Positions 1-7,394 of a stretch of 12,510 nt of DNA are shown here, piece by piece. Both the position numbers and the translations under genes were made by a program. The stretch covers positions 1 to 12,510 of the forward strand of contig JBBSPY010000086.1 in the NCBI GenBank assembly GCA_038258415.1. The letters run 5' to 3'. The stretch's first letter is position 1; each line of letters starts with the position of its first letter. Under the pieces are notes generated by a model. It did no database searches and was not told the origin of the DNA. It worked only from the letters and a program-made list of their open reading frames with translations. Source of the stretch: Schlegelella_A sp038258415 (GTDB lineage Bacteria; Pseudomonadota; Gammaproteobacteria; Burkholderiales; Burkholderiaceae_C).

Positions 1-2
1 AC

Positions 3-119
3 GATTTCGCCGAGGCGCTCGCCGATGCCTACGTCGTCATGGAGCGCGGCGCCGTCGTCCTGAGCGGCCGCGGCGAGCACATGCAGCGCGACGGCGTGCG
101 CGCGAGGATGTCGATCTGA
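3..119 (+). CDS. urtE: ABC transporter ATP-binding protein, C-terminal end (UrtE-like, partial)
   Basis: Only the last 38 residues are inside the window; the gene starts upstream. The reading frame runs from the left edge to a TGA at 117-119. It reads as the end of a branched-chain amino acid or urea-type ABC ATPase. The segment ADAYVVMERGAVVLSGRG is the strand-turn-strand that follows the H-loop in LivF/UrtE proteins, and the short end after it (MQRDGVRARMSI) resembles UrtE more than LivF. In such systems the ATPase sits on the cytoplasmic face and powers urea uptake. The Walker and signature motifs are outside the window, so the substrate assignment rests on a short tail; LivF is the alternative. 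The next gene starts 33 bases downstream on the same strand. Confidence 0.6.
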   Translation, partial: DFAEALADAYVVMERGAVVLSGRGEHMQRDGVRARMSI

Positions 120-152
120 CCGGGCAGGCGACAACGGACACAATCGATCGCC

Positions 153-830
153 ATGATTGTCGTGCACCATCTCAACAACTCTCGCTCGCAGCGCGTGCTC
201 TGGCTCCTCGAGGAGCTCGGCGTTCCCTACGAGATCCGCAAGTACCAGCGCGACGCGCAGACGATGCTCGCGCCGCCTGAGCTCCGGCAGGTCCATCCGC
301 TCGGCAAGTCGCCCGTCCTCACCGACGACGGCCTCACCGTCGCCGAGACCGGTGCGATCGTCGAGTACCTCGTCGATCGGTACGGCAACGGTAGCCTCGT
401 GCCGCTCGCGGGATCACCGGAGAAGCTGCGCTACACGTACTGGCTGCACTTCGCCGAGGGCTCGGCGATGCCGCCGCTGCTGCTCAAGCTCATCTTCGAC
501 CGCATCGGCTCCGGCCAGGGCATGCCGTTCTTCGTCAAGCCGGTCGCCAAGGCGATCGCGAGCAAGGTCAAGGACAGGATGGTGACGCCCAACCTCAAGC
601 GCCAGCTCGACTTCATGGAAGGCGAGCTCGGCAAGAGCGCCTGGTTCGCCGGCGACGCGTTCACCGCCGCCGACGTGCAGATGAGTTTTCCGGTCGAGGC
701 CGCGGCGCAGCGGGCGGGGCTCGACGAGAGCCGGCCGAAGCTGATGGCCTGGCTCAAGGCGATCCACGCCCGGCCCGCCTACCGCAAGGCGCTCGAGCGC
801 GGCGGTCGCTACGACTTCTGCAGCGACTGA
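153..830 (+). CDS. Glutathione S-transferase family protein
   Basis: A 225-residue cytosolic GST, the usual length for the family. Residues 1-80 form the thioredoxin-like domain: the strand MIVVHHL, a helix-start segment N-S-R-S-Q-R-V-L-W-L-L-E-E-L (Ser10 or Ser12 could be the activating hydroxyl), the cis-proline in KSPVL (Pro54), and Glu65-Thr66 of AETGAIVEYL, which grips the gamma-glutamyl group of glutathione. Residues about 90-215 form the helical domain, with a capping-box-like TAAD at 171-174. The family conjugates glutathione to electrophiles or acts as a peroxidase; the substrate cannot be read from sequence. The ATG at 153 begins directly on the first beta strand, so the start is firm. 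No Shine-Dalgarno is obvious; CACAAT at 139-144 could be a -10 element close to the start. It is convergent with the next gene, six bases away. Confidence 0.93.
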   Translation: MIVVHHLNNSRSQRVLWLLEELGVPYEIRKYQRDAQTMLAPPELRQVHPLGKSPVLTDDGLTVAETGAIVEYLVDRYGNGSLVPLAGSPEKLRYTYWLHFAEGSAMPPLLLKLIFDRIGSGQGMPFFVKPVAKAIASKVKDRMVTPNLKRQLDFMEGELGKSAWFAGDAFTAADVQMSFPVEAAAQRAGLDESRPKLMAWLKAIHARPAYRKALERGGRYDFCSD

Positions 831-836
831 CGTCGC

Positions 837-1952
837 CTAACGCGAGGCCGGGGGCCTCGCATCGGCCGCCAGGGGTGTCGCGGCCTGCCGCACCGGCAGG
901 CGGTCGACGTCGGGCAGGACAGCCGGTGGGTCCAGCCGGGTGAGCATCGGGCTTTTCGTCTGCCGCGCCCAAATGATCACGGTCTGGTCGCGGTTGAACG
1001 GCAACCGCGCCTTCGGAGCGGCGCCGTGTGCCATCAGATAGTCGACCATGTCGCCCTGGCCCTGCGGGTAGAGCAGGAAGCCGCGCACCAGCACCCGCTG
1101 CAACGGCAGCCACGCCAGCTGGGCGCCACGCGAGGGCGGCACACCGTTCACGAGGCGCGGAACGCGGGCGATCCACCAGTCGAGCGCGACCCAGTTGGAC
1201 GCGCGAAGGGCCTCCTCGAAGCCGCCCGCCAGCACGCCGTCGTAGGCGTCCAGCGCGGTCTCGGCGCGGTGGCCGGCGCGTTCCAGCCGGTCCGACACCG
1301 GCGTCCCGATCAGGTCCGGGTGCAGCGCGCCGAGCGGGCTGAAGGAGAGCTGGGCAGGCGCGAGGTCGCCCCTGACGAGCCAGGTGTCGAGCACCCGGTC
1401 CAGGCCGGCGGCGCGCGCCGCCGGGCAGCTCAGCATGCGAAAGACGTCGTGGCGAACGGCACGAGGGTCCGATTCGGCGAGCTTCGCGAGGGCAGCACGT
1501 TCCGGCGCCCCGGCGGCGGCGAAGTCGGGGCACGCGTCGGTAGCGGCCAGCGCCGACAGCGGAGAGCCTGCACATCGATCGAGCGACGCGCCGCGGTCGA
1601 GCAGCTCAGGTAGCGCACGCCACAGTCGGGCATCGCGGGTTGCCGTCGTCAGGGCACACTCCTGAAAACCCGATCGCGCCAGATCAGCTGCCCGGATGCG
1701 ACCCGGGCTGTACTCGCACCGCGGGTTGAGCGCACGCTCGACGCCGTTGAGCGTCATGCATGGAGCGGGGTCGTTTTCGGTGAGCTTGCCGTGGACGTGC
1801 TTGACGACGTCCCAGGTGACGCTGGTGTCGGTGGCGATGCCCGCCGCCGTCATGGCCAGGCCGACCGGCGAGCACGCCGACACGAGCGCTGCCGCGACGA
1901 TGCCGAAACTCCATGCGGCGAGCCGTAGACAGGCGGCGCGCAGGATGTGCAT
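837..1952 (-). CDS. Outer-membrane lipoprotein with ankyrin-like segments
   Basis: A 371-residue protein starting with a lipoprotein signal: a basic start with Arg5 and Arg10, a hydrophobic core, and the lipobox V-S-A-C with the lipidated Cys at residue 27. The following Ser favours outer-membrane sorting. The mature part carries six more cysteines, all before about residue 180, an even number that would suit three periplasmic disulfides. Two stretches look like degenerate ankyrin repeats: DARLWRALPELLDRGASLD and DMVDYLMAHGAAPKARLPFN. The pattern of conserved phrases (RCEYSPG, RMLSCP, SPLGALHP) fits a Burkholderiales family I recall as ankyrin-domain hypothetical proteins; its function is unknown. 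The frame stays open up to 2243, but the ATG at 1952 is chosen because only it puts the signal peptide at the N-terminus. An ATG at 1982 would add ten residues containing Asp and Glu. It is divergent from ggt and tail-to-tail with the GST gene. Confidence 0.82.
   Translation of the reverse strand: MHILRAACLRLAAWSFGIVAAALVSACSPVGLAMTAAGIATDTSVTWDVVKHVHGKLTENDPAPCMTLNGVERALNPRCEYSPGRIRAADLARSGFQECALTTATRDARLWRALPELLDRGASLDRCAGSPLSALAATDACPDFAAAGAPERAALAKLAESDPRAVRHDVFRMLSCPAARAAGLDRVLDTWLVRGDLAPAQLSFSPLGALHPDLIGTPVSDRLERAGHRAETALDAYDGVLAGGFEEALRASNWVALDWWIARVPRLVNGVPPSRGAQLAWLPLQRVLVRGFLLYPQGQGDMVDYLMAHGAAPKARLPFNRDQTVIIWARQTKSPMLTRLDPPAVLPDVDRLPVRQAATPLAADARPPASR
842..860. terminator. Perfect GC hairpin between convergent genes, possible terminator
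   Basis: GCGAGGCC (842-849) and GGCCTCGC (853-860) form a perfect 8-bp stem with a GGG loop. It begins 11 bases after the stop of the GST gene. There is no T-run on either strand, so it is not a canonical intrinsic terminator. It also lies within the last codons of the opposite lipoprotein gene, so coding constraint could explain part of it. It could stop or stabilise the GST transcript. Confidence 0.35.
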
Positions 1953-2069
1953 CGTTTCCAGTCGATCGGGGAGGACGGCCATCTTATCGACGCGTCCCGC
2001 ACAGTGGGCGTCGGGATGCGCCGCTTTTTCACGCCGTTGCGCGTCGGCGGGGCGGACGTTGCGCGCGGA

Positions 2070-2075
2070 TACAGT
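2070..2075 (+). promoter_or_regulatory. Candidate -10 element placing transcription start at the ggt ATG
   Basis: TACAGT (four of six matches to TATAAT) ends six bases before the ATG at 2082, so transcription would begin at or next to the start codon. There is no Shine-Dalgarno before 2082, which fits a leaderless mRNA. No convincing -35 hexamer is seen at the right distance. Confidence 0.25.
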
Positions 2076-2081
2076 TTGACG

Positions 2082-3851
2082 ATGCCCGACATCGAGTCGA
2101 ACCGCATGATCAATCGGCCGTTGCGCTGGGGCGCCCTGGCGCGCAAGGCCGCGGTCGTGCTCGCCGCTGCCACCCTTTCGGCGCACGCGGCGTCGATCGC
2201 GCCCGTCGCAGCCGAGCACGGCATGGTCGTCACCGCGCAGCACCTCGCGACCGAGGTCGGCGTCGACGTGCTCGAGCGCGGCGGCAACGCGGTCGATGCT
2301 GCCGTCGCAGTCGGCTACGCGCTCGCCGTCGTCTACCCGGCGGCAGGCAACCTGGGCGGCGGCGGATTCATGACGATCCGGCTAGCCGACGGTCGCCAGG
2401 CCTTCCTCGACTTCCGCGAGAAGGCGCCGCTCGCCGCGACCCGCGACATGTACCTCGACGCCGCCGGAAACGTGCGCAAGGGCGCGAGCACGCGCGGCCA
2501 TCTCGCGGTCGGCATCCCGGGCACGGTGTCGGGCCTCGAGCATGCACGTTCGGTGTACGGCACGATGCGGCGCGCCGACCTCGTCGCTCCCTCGATCCGG
2601 TATGCGGAGCAGGGCTTCGTGCTCGACGCGGGCGATGCGGCGATGTTCGCCACCGCCACCGACGCGTTCAGGGCCGACCCGGCGACCGCCGCGATCTTTC
2701 TCCACGAAGGGCAACCGTGGCGCGCCGGCGACCGCCTCGTGCAGAAAGACCTGGCGCAGACGCTGCGGCAGGTCGCGGAGGCCGGTCCGACCGGCTTCTA
2801 CCAAGGGCCGATCGGCGCCGCGATCGTGGCGGCGAGCCAGGCGGGCGGAGGCGTCATCACACAGGCCGACCTCGACGCCTACACGACCCGCGAAAGGGCG
2901 CCAGTCGAGTGCGACTACCGTGGCTGGCACGTGATATCGGCGCCGCCACCGAGCTCGGGCGGCGTCATCGTCTGCGAGATGCTCAACGTCCTCGAGGGCT
3001 ATCCGCTGAAGGACTGGGGCTTCCGCTCGGCCGCTGCGGTGCACGTGCAGATCGAAGCGATGCGCCACGCCTATGTCGACCGCAACAGCACCCTCGGCGA
3101 CCCGGACTTCGTCGTCAACCCGCTGGCCCGGTTGCTCGACCCGTCGTATGCCGCGAAGATTCGCGCCGAAATCGACCCGAACCGGGCCGCGCTCTCGAAG
3201 GACCTCGCGCCCGGTGTCGCGCCGCACGAGCTTCGCGAAGGTGCCAACACCACGCACTATTCGATCGTCGACCGCTTCGGCAACGCGGTGTCGGTGACGT
3301 ATACGCTCAACGACTGGTTCGGCGCCAAGGTCACGGCCACCGGGACTGGCGTGCTGCTCAACAACGAGATGAACGACTTCACCGTCAAGCTCGGCGCACC
3401 CAATCTCTACGGGCTGGTGCAGGGCAGGGCAAACGAGATCGCGCCTGGCAAGCGGCCGCTGTCGTCGATGAGCCCGACGATTGTCACGAAGGACGGCAAG
3501 CCCGTGGTCGTGCTCGGCACGCCGGGCGGCAGCCGCATCATCACCGTCGTGCTGCTCACGATCCTCAATCTCGTCGACTACGGCATGAACGTGCAGGAAG
3601 CGGTCGATGCGCCGCGCTTTCACCAGCAGTGGCTGCCCAATCCGACCCAGCTCGAGCCGTTCGCGCTCGGTCCGGACACGAAGAAAATCCTCGAGGCGAT
3701 GGGTCACGTCTTCGTCGGGACGCCGCCGGCGAGTCACGTCGCCGCGATCGTCGTCGGCGCACCTGCGCTCGGCGGCGAGCCGGTCGGCGCGAACCTCTAC
3801 TACGGTGCGAACGACCCGCGCCGCGGAACCGGGCTGGCGCTGGGGTACTGA
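2082..3851 (+). CDS. ggt: Gamma-glutamyltransferase (glutathione hydrolase) proenzyme
   Basis: A periplasmic N-terminal-nucleophile hydrolase that removes the gamma-glutamyl group from glutathione and transfers it to water or amino acids. With the ATG at 2082 it has 589 residues, close to E. coli Ggt (580). An N-terminal export signal is visible: basic residues, then AAVVLAAATLSAHA. Key parts line up with E. coli: NLGGGGFMTI, Arg112 in DFREKAP, the autocleavage site N-T-T-H-Y-S with Thr390 (codon 3249-3251) becoming the small-subunit N-terminus, the lid-loop region ending in LSSMSPT with Ser461-Ser462, and Gly482-Gly483 in TPGGSR. All catalytic residues are present, so it should self-process and be active. 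The frame is open back to 1947, but the extra 45 residues look non-coding and would bury the signal peptide. The ATG at 2106 is also possible and gives an even more typical signal peptide. Confidence 0.95.
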   Translation: MPDIESNRMINRPLRWGALARKAAVVLAAATLSAHAASIAPVAAEHGMVVTAQHLATEVGVDVLERGGNAVDAAVAVGYALAVVYPAAGNLGGGGFMTIRLADGRQAFLDFREKAPLAATRDMYLDAAGNVRKGASTRGHLAVGIPGTVSGLEHARSVYGTMRRADLVAPSIRYAEQGFVLDAGDAAMFATATDAFRADPATAAIFLHEGQPWRAGDRLVQKDLAQTLRQVAEAGPTGFYQGPIGAAIVAASQAGGGVITQADLDAYTTRERAPVECDYRGWHVISAPPPSSGGVIVCEMLNVLEGYPLKDWGFRSAAAVHVQIEAMRHAYVDRNSTLGDPDFVVNPLARLLDPSYAAKIRAEIDPNRAALSKDLAPGVAPHELREGANTTHYSIVDRFGNAVSVTYTLNDWFGAKVTATGTGVLLNNEMNDFTVKLGAPNLYGLVQGRANEIAPGKRPLSSMSPTIVTKDGKPVVVLGTPGGSRIITVVLLTILNLVDYGMNVQEAVDAPRFHQQWLPNPTQLEPFALGPDTKKILEAMGHVFVGTPPASHVAAIVVGAPALGGEPVGANLYYGANDPRRGTGLALGY

Positions 3852-3875
3852 TGCGGCCGGCGATGCCGGACGGCG

Positions 3876-6800
3876 TCACTTCGGCAACATCGCCCGCGCC
3901 TTCTTGAGCTGCGCCAGCGCCTCCTGATACTGGATGAGCCCTGCGTCGCCGAGATCGAACATGTCCTGCATGACGTTCGGCCGGCACTGATTGATCTTCA
4001 TATCCGCGGCCTCGAACAGGCTGTATGCGTTCTTGAACAGCTTCTCCGCCGGAACGTTGGGGTGCTTGCCGAGCAGCGTGTCGACGACCTTGCTCAAGTC
4101 CATCACCGACTGTCGCGCATAGGGCACGGCCTTCTTGATCTTCTGGAAGCGCTGGTAGGTCGTGTCGTCGGCCTGCCTGCTGGCCTGGGCGGTGTGATTC
4201 TGGGAGACAAAGTTCGGGTCGGCCTTGGCCTTGGCTTCATCCCGGCGCTTGTCGGTGGTCTCCGGCGTGGCTCCGGTCGCTTCGCCGGCCTTGCCGGTCT
4301 TCACCGCGCCGGCCAGGCGCTGCGTGTCGGGCCGGTACTTCCAGTAGCTGTCCTTGCCCCAGCCGTTCTCCTGGGCGAGCGTCGCCGCGCGGTTGTATTG
4401 CGGCGTCCACAACGCCTGCAGGTTCTTGATCTCGACCGTGAGGCGCATGACCTCGGTCGGGTCGTCCGCCTTGGCCTCGATCTGCTTGAAGTAGTCGGTT
4501 TCGGTCTGCTGGTAGCCGATGCAGAGCTCGAGGGCTCGCTGGAAGTCGGCGCGTTCCTGACCTTTCTCGGCGGTGGCTTCGTCAGCGCCGTCGACTTTGC
4601 GGACGGCGAGTTCGACCTGGCGCTGCCGGTTGGCGATGGCCGTGAGCATCTCCTGCTGGACGGCCTTGTCCTTGAAGTCGCTCGCCGACTTCACGCCGTT
4701 CGACAGCGACTGAAGTCGCCCCACGAGCGACTGGCCGAACGTCTTCGCCTTCGCCGGGTCTTTCTCGGCCGCGCTCGCGACCTGCTTCTCGCAGGCCGTG
4801 GTCACGAGGTCCTTGAATTCGCCCTGCAGCTTGCCGATGCTGTTCGGAAACTCCCATCGAGAGGCCGACGACACGTCGCCCACTGGCCGGAGCAGGCGCG
4901 TCACCACCTGCTTGCGCATCGAGTTCGAGCCGACGAAGGTGGCCAGCGCTTCTTCCACCGCCTTCGGGTCGCCCTTTCCCTTGCGAATGGCCGCGGCGGC
5001 TTTGCTCCAGTCATCCATGTCGCGAGGGCTCGAGACGGGATCGTTCCAGCGGTGCGTGTCGTGCGCCAGCGCGGCGATGGCCTTCAGGTCGCCCGCGGCC
5101 ATCGTGATGCCCGCGACCTCGCGGATCGCCTCTGGTTCCTCCTGCGCGCCCGTCGCCTTCTGCAGCGCGCTCCTGTCCTTCTTCTTGCTGCCCACGATCG
5201 GCAGCGAATCGAGCAGGCCCACGACGTCGGTGTCGGCCTGCGATCGCCTGACGTCGAAGCGGCGTTCGCCATCGTCGTCGTCGTGGCCGACCGCCTCCTC
5301 CTTGATCTCGGTGCCGACCTGCTTGCCAGCGGCCGCGACCGACAGGCCGCCCTCGTTGTGGCCGCGCTTGCTGTGACCGGTGATGTTGCCCTCGCGGTCG
5401 GTGGTGGTGCTGTCCTCGATGCCGGCGCCGTCGAGGAAGGTCGCCTTCACGCCGGCCACGCCGGCCGTGACCTTGGTGCTGTTGCCTTGGTCGCGAACGT
5501 CGGTGCGTGCGACCTTGACCACGGGATGGGCCTTGATGAAGGCCTCGATCTCCCCGACAGAGGCGTTGGCAAGTGCGGCGATCCCGTCCTGCAACTCGCG
5601 TGCGTTCTTCGTGCCCGGGGGCACGGTGAGCTTGAACCCGGTGGAGGTCGTGATTGTCTTGCCGATCGTCATGCCAGCGCTCGCGACGCCGACGTTGACC
5701 GAGCCGCCGGCCGACTTGCTGTCGCCCTGGCCCTGCTTGTTGTCGTAGGTGACGCTGCCGTCCTTGTTCTTGGTGACGGTCGTCTCGCGCTCCTGCGAGC
5801 GCTCGGCTTCGGCGTTGATGCCGATCGGGCCCGACTCCGCGTTCACGCCCGCGCCTTCGCTCGTCTTGCGGCCGACGGTCTTGCTGTCGCCGGCCTTCAT
5901 GGTGTCGAGGTCGGCGGCCGAACCGGCCTTGCCGGTCATCGCGAGGTACATCCGCTGCGCGTCCTGCCAGCCCTTCGACAGGCCGGTGCGGATGATCGCG
6001 AACTCGGGGAGCTGTCCCCCACCGGTCTTGAGTCCCGCCACGTACGCTTGCGCCTCCGCTTCGCTCAACGTGTGGGCGCACGTCATATAGACCGTCGCCG
6101 AGCCGGACACGCTCGCGCCGACCTTGCCACTTCCCTTCCCCTCGTCCTTTTTCTCCCCGCCGGTCGAGAGCTTGAGCGACGCGCCGAGGTTGATCCGGGT
6201 CTCGAGAACGTAGCCGTCCGCAATGGGCTTGACGTTGCACGAGATGTTGGCGTTGAGACCCGCGACGGCGCCGGCCGACAGCCCGTTCGCACCCTTCTTC
6301 TCCACCGAACCCTGGCCTTCGCCGTACCCGCCGACTGCGCCGTCCTTCGACTGCAGGCCGCCCCTGCCGCTGCCGCCGAGCGTGGTCGAACCGCCGGCGT
6401 CGTTGGTGTTCGTGCGCGTGGTCGACGCGTTGACGCCGGCCTTGCCGTCGGCGCGTTCGGCGCCGACGCTGGTCTTGCGGCTGGTCGAGGATCCGTCGGT
6501 TGCGGTCGCCTTCGTCTCGCGCGATGCGCTGGCGCCCCCCGGGCCGACCTGCACCGACCGCTTGTCTTCGCTCGAGGTCTTCTTCCCGGCCCTCTCGTTC
6601 TCGGTGGTCGTGGTTTTCTCGCGCGAATAGCCGTCGGCGCCGACCTTCGACGCGGTCGTCGTCGACTTCGCCGTGCGGCCGTCAGCGGTCACCGTCTCGG
6701 TGCTGTCGACGGTCGTCTGCTTCGCGCCGCCTAGACCGACGGACCGGCCCACGTCGTGCACCTGGGTCGTCGACTTGCCGTCTTCCAGCGATGTCGTGGT

Positions 6801-7301
6801 GGTGGTCGTCTGCTTCTTCAGCGGCGAGGTCTTCTCGACCGGATCGTCGTGCCGGTCGACTTCGACCGCCTTGTTGGCGCCGATCGGCGCCGTCGAGCGG
6901 ACGAGGATGTCGTTCATCGCCTTCGCGTCGGTCGCCGGGCTGGCGAGCGCCGTGCGGTCGGCATCGTTCTGGCCGAGCTGACGCTCGACTCCAGCCATTG
7001 CCTTGTCCACATCGCGCTTCTGCGCTTCGGCCGTGGCCTTCGTGCTCCCGGTCGTCGACGACACGCGCTGTTCGAGCGTCGTCTGCGCCTGGGCGAGTTT
7101 GCGGTACGCCTCGCGCAGCGTCTGGTCGCGGTGTTCGAGTCTTGTCGCGAGAGCGGCTGGCGGCGAGGCCGCAACGGCGATCGGCCGGGCGCCGTTCCTC
7201 GAGACCTCATGGCCCTGCGTCTCGGTGATGCCGACGATCGGAGTCGGCTGGATCGCGCCGCCCTTGGCGGGCGGCAGGTTGAGGGCTTGCAGCAGGCTCA
7301 T
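3876..7301 (-). CDS. Large uncharacterised protein with Thr-rich repeats, beta-rich core and helical C-terminal half
   Basis: I do not recognise a named domain in these 1141 residues. No signal peptide or membrane helix is seen. In order: a Pro/Gly-rich start (1-50); a likely coiled coil (about 55-115); a Thr/Ser/Lys/Gly-rich tract (about 160-310) of imperfect hairpin-like repeats; a glycine-rich beta region (about 335-405) with alternating polar and hydrophobic residues, followed by a helix LSEAEAQAYVAGLK; a second beta block (about 484-560) followed by a helix (566-592); a third beta block (about 608-668); an acidic run (674-677); then a mostly helical half (about 715-1141). The strand-block-then-helix rhythm is reminiscent of large proteins encoded near extracellular contractile injection systems, but this is recollection, no DUF4157-type motif is visible and no such genes are in the window. 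The ATG at 7301 is the only possible start in this frame: an in-frame TGA lies 39 bases upstream with no start codon between. Its Shine-Dalgarno is poor. Probably co-transcribed with the 137-residue gene. Confidence 0.8.
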   Translation of the reverse strand: MSLLQALNLPPAKGGAIQPTPIVGITETQGHEVSRNGARPIAVAASPPAALATRLEHRDQTLREAYRKLAQAQTTLEQRVSSTTGSTKATAEAQKRDVDKAMAGVERQLGQNDADRTALASPATDAKAMNDILVRSTAPIGANKAVEVDRHDDPVEKTSPLKKQTTTTTTSLEDGKSTTQVHDVGRSVGLGGAKQTTVDSTETVTADGRTAKSTTTASKVGADGYSREKTTTTENERAGKKTSSEDKRSVQVGPGGASASRETKATATDGSSTSRKTSVGAERADGKAGVNASTTRTNTNDAGGSTTLGGSGRGGLQSKDGAVGGYGEGQGSVEKKGANGLSAGAVAGLNANISCNVKPIADGYVLETRINLGASLKLSTGGEKKDEGKGSGKVGASVSGSATVYMTCAHTLSEAEAQAYVAGLKTGGGQLPEFAIIRTGLSKGWQDAQRMYLAMTGKAGSAADLDTMKAGDSKTVGRKTSEGAGVNAESGPIGINAEAERSQERETTVTKNKDGSVTYDNKQGQGDSKSAGGSVNVGVASAGMTIGKTITTSTGFKLTVPPGTKNARELQDGIAALANASVGEIEAFIKAHPVVKVARTDVRDQGNSTKVTAGVAGVKATFLDGAGIEDSTTTDREGNITGHSKRGHNEGGLSVAAAGKQVGTEIKEEAVGHDDDDGERRFDVRRSQADTDVVGLLDSLPIVGSKKKDRSALQKATGAQEEPEAIREVAGITMAAGDLKAIAALAHDTHRWNDPVSSPRDMDDWSKAAAAIRKGKGDPKAVEEALATFVGSNSMRKQVVTRLLRPVGDVSSASRWEFPNSIGKLQGEFKDLVTTACEKQVASAAEKDPAKAKTFGQSLVGRLQSLSNGVKSASDFKDKAVQQEMLTAIANRQRQVELAVRKVDGADEATAEKGQERADFQRALELCIGYQQTETDYFKQIEAKADDPTEVMRLTVEIKNLQALWTPQYNRAATLAQENGWGKDSYWKYRPDTQRLAGAVKTGKAGEATGATPETTDKRRDEAKAKADPNFVSQNHTAQASRQADDTTYQRFQKIKKAVPYARQSVMDLSKVVDTLLGKHPNVPAEKLFKNAYSLFEAADMKINQCRPNVMQDMFDLGDAGLIQYQEALAQLKKARAMLPK
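6372..6824 (-). repeat. Thr/Ser-rich degenerate amino-acid repeat tract within the 1141-residue protein
   Basis: Residues 160-310 contain about five loosely repeated units of roughly 20-35 residues. Each has a Thr-rich strand, a turn such as EDGK, ADGR or GADG, and another Ser/Thr/Lys-rich strand. Examples are QTTTTTTSLEDGKSTTQ (164-180), TTVDSTETVTADGRTAKSTT (196-215) and REKTTTTENERAGKKTSS (227-244). The DNA is not a tandem repeat apart from a short trinucleotide run at 6792-6809 encoding six threonines (165-170). The alternation suggests stacked beta-hairpins or a beta-solenoid stalk; this is inference. Confidence 0.5.
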
Positions 7302-7326
7302 GGTCGGCTCGCGAGCGTTGAGACCA

Positions 7327-7335
7327 CCAGTATGC
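7327..7335 (-). promoter_or_regulatory. Repeated box GCATACTGG upstream of the 1141-residue gene
   Basis: Minus-strand GCATACTGG ends 25 bases before the ATG at 7301. The same nine bases occur before the 137-residue gene at 7829-7837. CATACT is a fair -10 hexamer, so the large gene could have its own promoter as well as read-through from upstream. No good -35 was found. A shared operator is an alternative. Confidence 0.3.
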
Positions 7336-7394
7336 GCGGCTCACCCCACCGAACCATCCCGGCGATGGGGGAGGCCGACTTCAAGCTGACGTTT

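Noticed and set aside
1953..2243. N-terminal extension of the lipoprotein to 468 residues
   Set aside because: It would bury the lipoprotein signal and runs opposite the ggt signal-peptide region; the extension is Arg-rich and not protein-like.
2382..3737. A 451-codon minus-strand open frame opposite ggt
   Set aside because: It is the antisense of a clearly conserved enzyme gene; the translation is low-complexity and Arg-rich without motifs.
3857..3869. Inverted repeat CCGGC-GAT-GCCGG between ggt and the large unknown gene as a terminator
   Set aside because: The stem is only 5 bp with no T-run, too common in GC-rich DNA to call.
1913..3907. A 664-codon plus-strand open frame overlapping ggt in another frame
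   Set aside because: Extremely Arg-rich shadow frame; ggt itself holds all catalytic motifs in frame.
4062..6734. An 890-codon open frame on the plus strand opposite the 1141-residue gene
   Set aside because: Its composition (very rich in Arg, Leu, Val, Gly, Asp, His) is what antisense translation of a Lys/Thr/Glu-rich, G/C-ending gene gives. There is no domain, and the minus-strand frame is longer and protein-like.
3876..7301. Polymorphic toxin or Rhs-type reading of the 1141-residue protein
   Set aside because: No RHS/YD repeats, no PAAR, no DUF4157 motif, no recognisable nuclease or deaminase end, and no immunity gene next to its C-terminus (the neighbour there is ggt on the other strand).
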